From the NCBI GenBank assembly GCA_937927795.1, contig CALBSF010000141.1, positions 1 to 5,053 of the forward strand: a stretch of 5,053 nt of DNA, in the 5' to 3' direction. The stretch comes from an uncultured Rickettsiales bacterium. GTDB taxonomy: Bacteria > Pseudomonadota > Alphaproteobacteria > Rickettsiales > UBA1997. A model generated the notes under the pieces. That model did not search any database, was not told the DNA's origin, and was given only the letters and a program-made list of their open reading frames with translations. Below, piece by piece: positions 4,526 to 5,053 of the stretch. The position numbers and the translations under genes are program-made. Position 1 is the first letter of the stretch, and every line of letters begins with the position of its first letter.

Positions 4526-5053
4526 TTAAAAACGATAAGAAAGAGTTATCGCCCCGAATTTAGTGCCGTGAGCCTGCCCTTTAAATTCTTTACTAACAAA
4601 AATCTTAGAATAAGAAATTCTCAAATCTGCAAAAGTTAGTGTTGCACCTATTTGCACGCTTTTTACCATAGCTCTTTTTTCTAGACTTGCGCTATTTTCA
4701 AAACTATTTCCATCAAGAAAAATATTGCGCCCAACCGCTCGCATTTCAAGCGCTGAAAATAAATAACCACCAACTTTTTTGGTAGGAATAAAAAAATCTG
4801 ACCCTGAAAGAGTTGGCCTTATTCGAGGAGGACCATAATCAGAAGGTAAATCATAGCCCAAACGAAAAGTGGTGCCTGCCACAACATTGGTTAGGATGTT
4901 TCCAACATTAACTCCCATATGAGGAACTACATCAAATCCGACCCCAAATGACTTGAACTCAAAAAGTTCGCGCCATTTTCTTTCATAAGAAAAATTAATT
5001 CCCGGCTCATCTTTTAATTGATGATCCCAGCCTTTTGGCTGAGGGCTTCCAAC
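4526..5053 (-). CDS. LpxR-family outer-membrane lipid A deacylase, C-terminal part (5' end beyond window)
   Basis: The frame is open from the right edge to the stop at 4526, giving 175 residues; the ATG at 4918 is internal and not the start. Family landmarks of LpxR (DUF2219, PF09982) are visible: GSPQPKGWDHQLKDEPG near the start of the visible part, NFSYERKW shortly after, YLFSALEMRAVGRNIFLDGNSF in the middle, and a C-terminal run of alternating strands ending LSYRF. The terminal Phe is the usual signal for BAM-mediated barrel insertion. Salmonella LpxR removes the 3'-acyloxyacyl group of lipid A in a Ca2+-dependent reaction at the cell surface (established). The signal peptide, the first strands and probably the catalytic residues lie outside the window, so activity cannot be judged. 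It is convergent with the F0 operon and likely unrelated to it in function. Specific substrate is inferred from family only. Confidence 0.85.
   Translation of the reverse strand, partial: VGSPQPKGWDHQLKDEPGINFSYERKWRELFEFKSFGVGFDVVPHMGVNVGNILTNVVAGTTFRLGYDLPSDYGPPRIRPTLSGSDFFIPTKKVGGYLFSALEMRAVGRNIFLDGNSFENSASLEKRAMVKSVQIGATLTFADLRISYSKIFVSKEFKGQAHGTKFGAITLSYRF

Noticed and set aside
4526..4918. A complete 130-residue gene starting at ATG 4918
   Set aside because: The same frame stays open to the window edge and the upstream part encodes LpxR-family sequence (GWDHQLKDEPG), so 4918 is an internal Met and the gene is partial.

Overview
The window looks like chromosomal DNA from an AT-rich alphaproteobacterium, probably Rickettsiales or a related host-associated lineage. 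Three things point there. The F0 sector genes of ATP synthase stand alone as a, c, b', b, with a separate b' subunit and no F1 genes or atpI attached. A small periplasmic IalB-family protein is encoded next to them. The a and c subunits carry alphaproteobacterial/mitochondrial signatures (IGNIFGS and ARNPSA in c, a His/Glu pair swapped relative to E. coli in a). The lineage is inferred from gene content and remembered family sequences, not from a search.

Layout from left to right. Positions 1-1036 (minus) hold the N-terminal 345 codons of transcription termination factor Rho; its C-terminus lies off the left edge. Rho has an unusual Q/N-rich extension of about 95 residues ahead of its normal N-terminal domain. 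It is preceded by a good sigma-70-type promoter and a leader of about 150 nt containing a 47-codon open frame. Positions 1286-2299 (minus) are a two-gene unit with zero spacing: an IalB-family secreted protein, then an unrecognised single-pass membrane protein with a duplicated GFWxSM motif. A 96-bp divergent spacer with a candidate promoter and an imperfect inverted repeat separates this unit from the F0 operon (2396-4463, plus): atpB, atpE, atpF' (b') and atpF. Perfect inverted repeats lie in the atpB-atpE and atpE-b' spacers, flanking the gene whose product is needed in the highest copy number. From 4526 to the right edge (minus, convergent with atpF) is the C-terminal part of an LpxR-family outer-membrane lipid A deacylase.

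Functionally, the F0 operon builds the membrane rotor, proton channel and peripheral stalk of ATP synthase. Its F1 partner genes must lie elsewhere, as is usual in Alphaproteobacteria. The flanking genes belong to the cell envelope (IalB-like, membrane protein, LpxR) and to transcription (Rho). None of the seven visible start codons has a recognisable Shine-Dalgarno sequence.

I saw no tRNA, rRNA, CRISPR array, insertion sequence, attachment site or origin, and no gene-free stretch longer than 300 bases (the longest is 249 bp, upstream of rho). I did not find an obviously new multi-gene system. The most interesting items are the Q/N-rich Rho extension, the rho leader, the two atp intercistronic stem-loops and the duplicated-motif membrane protein.
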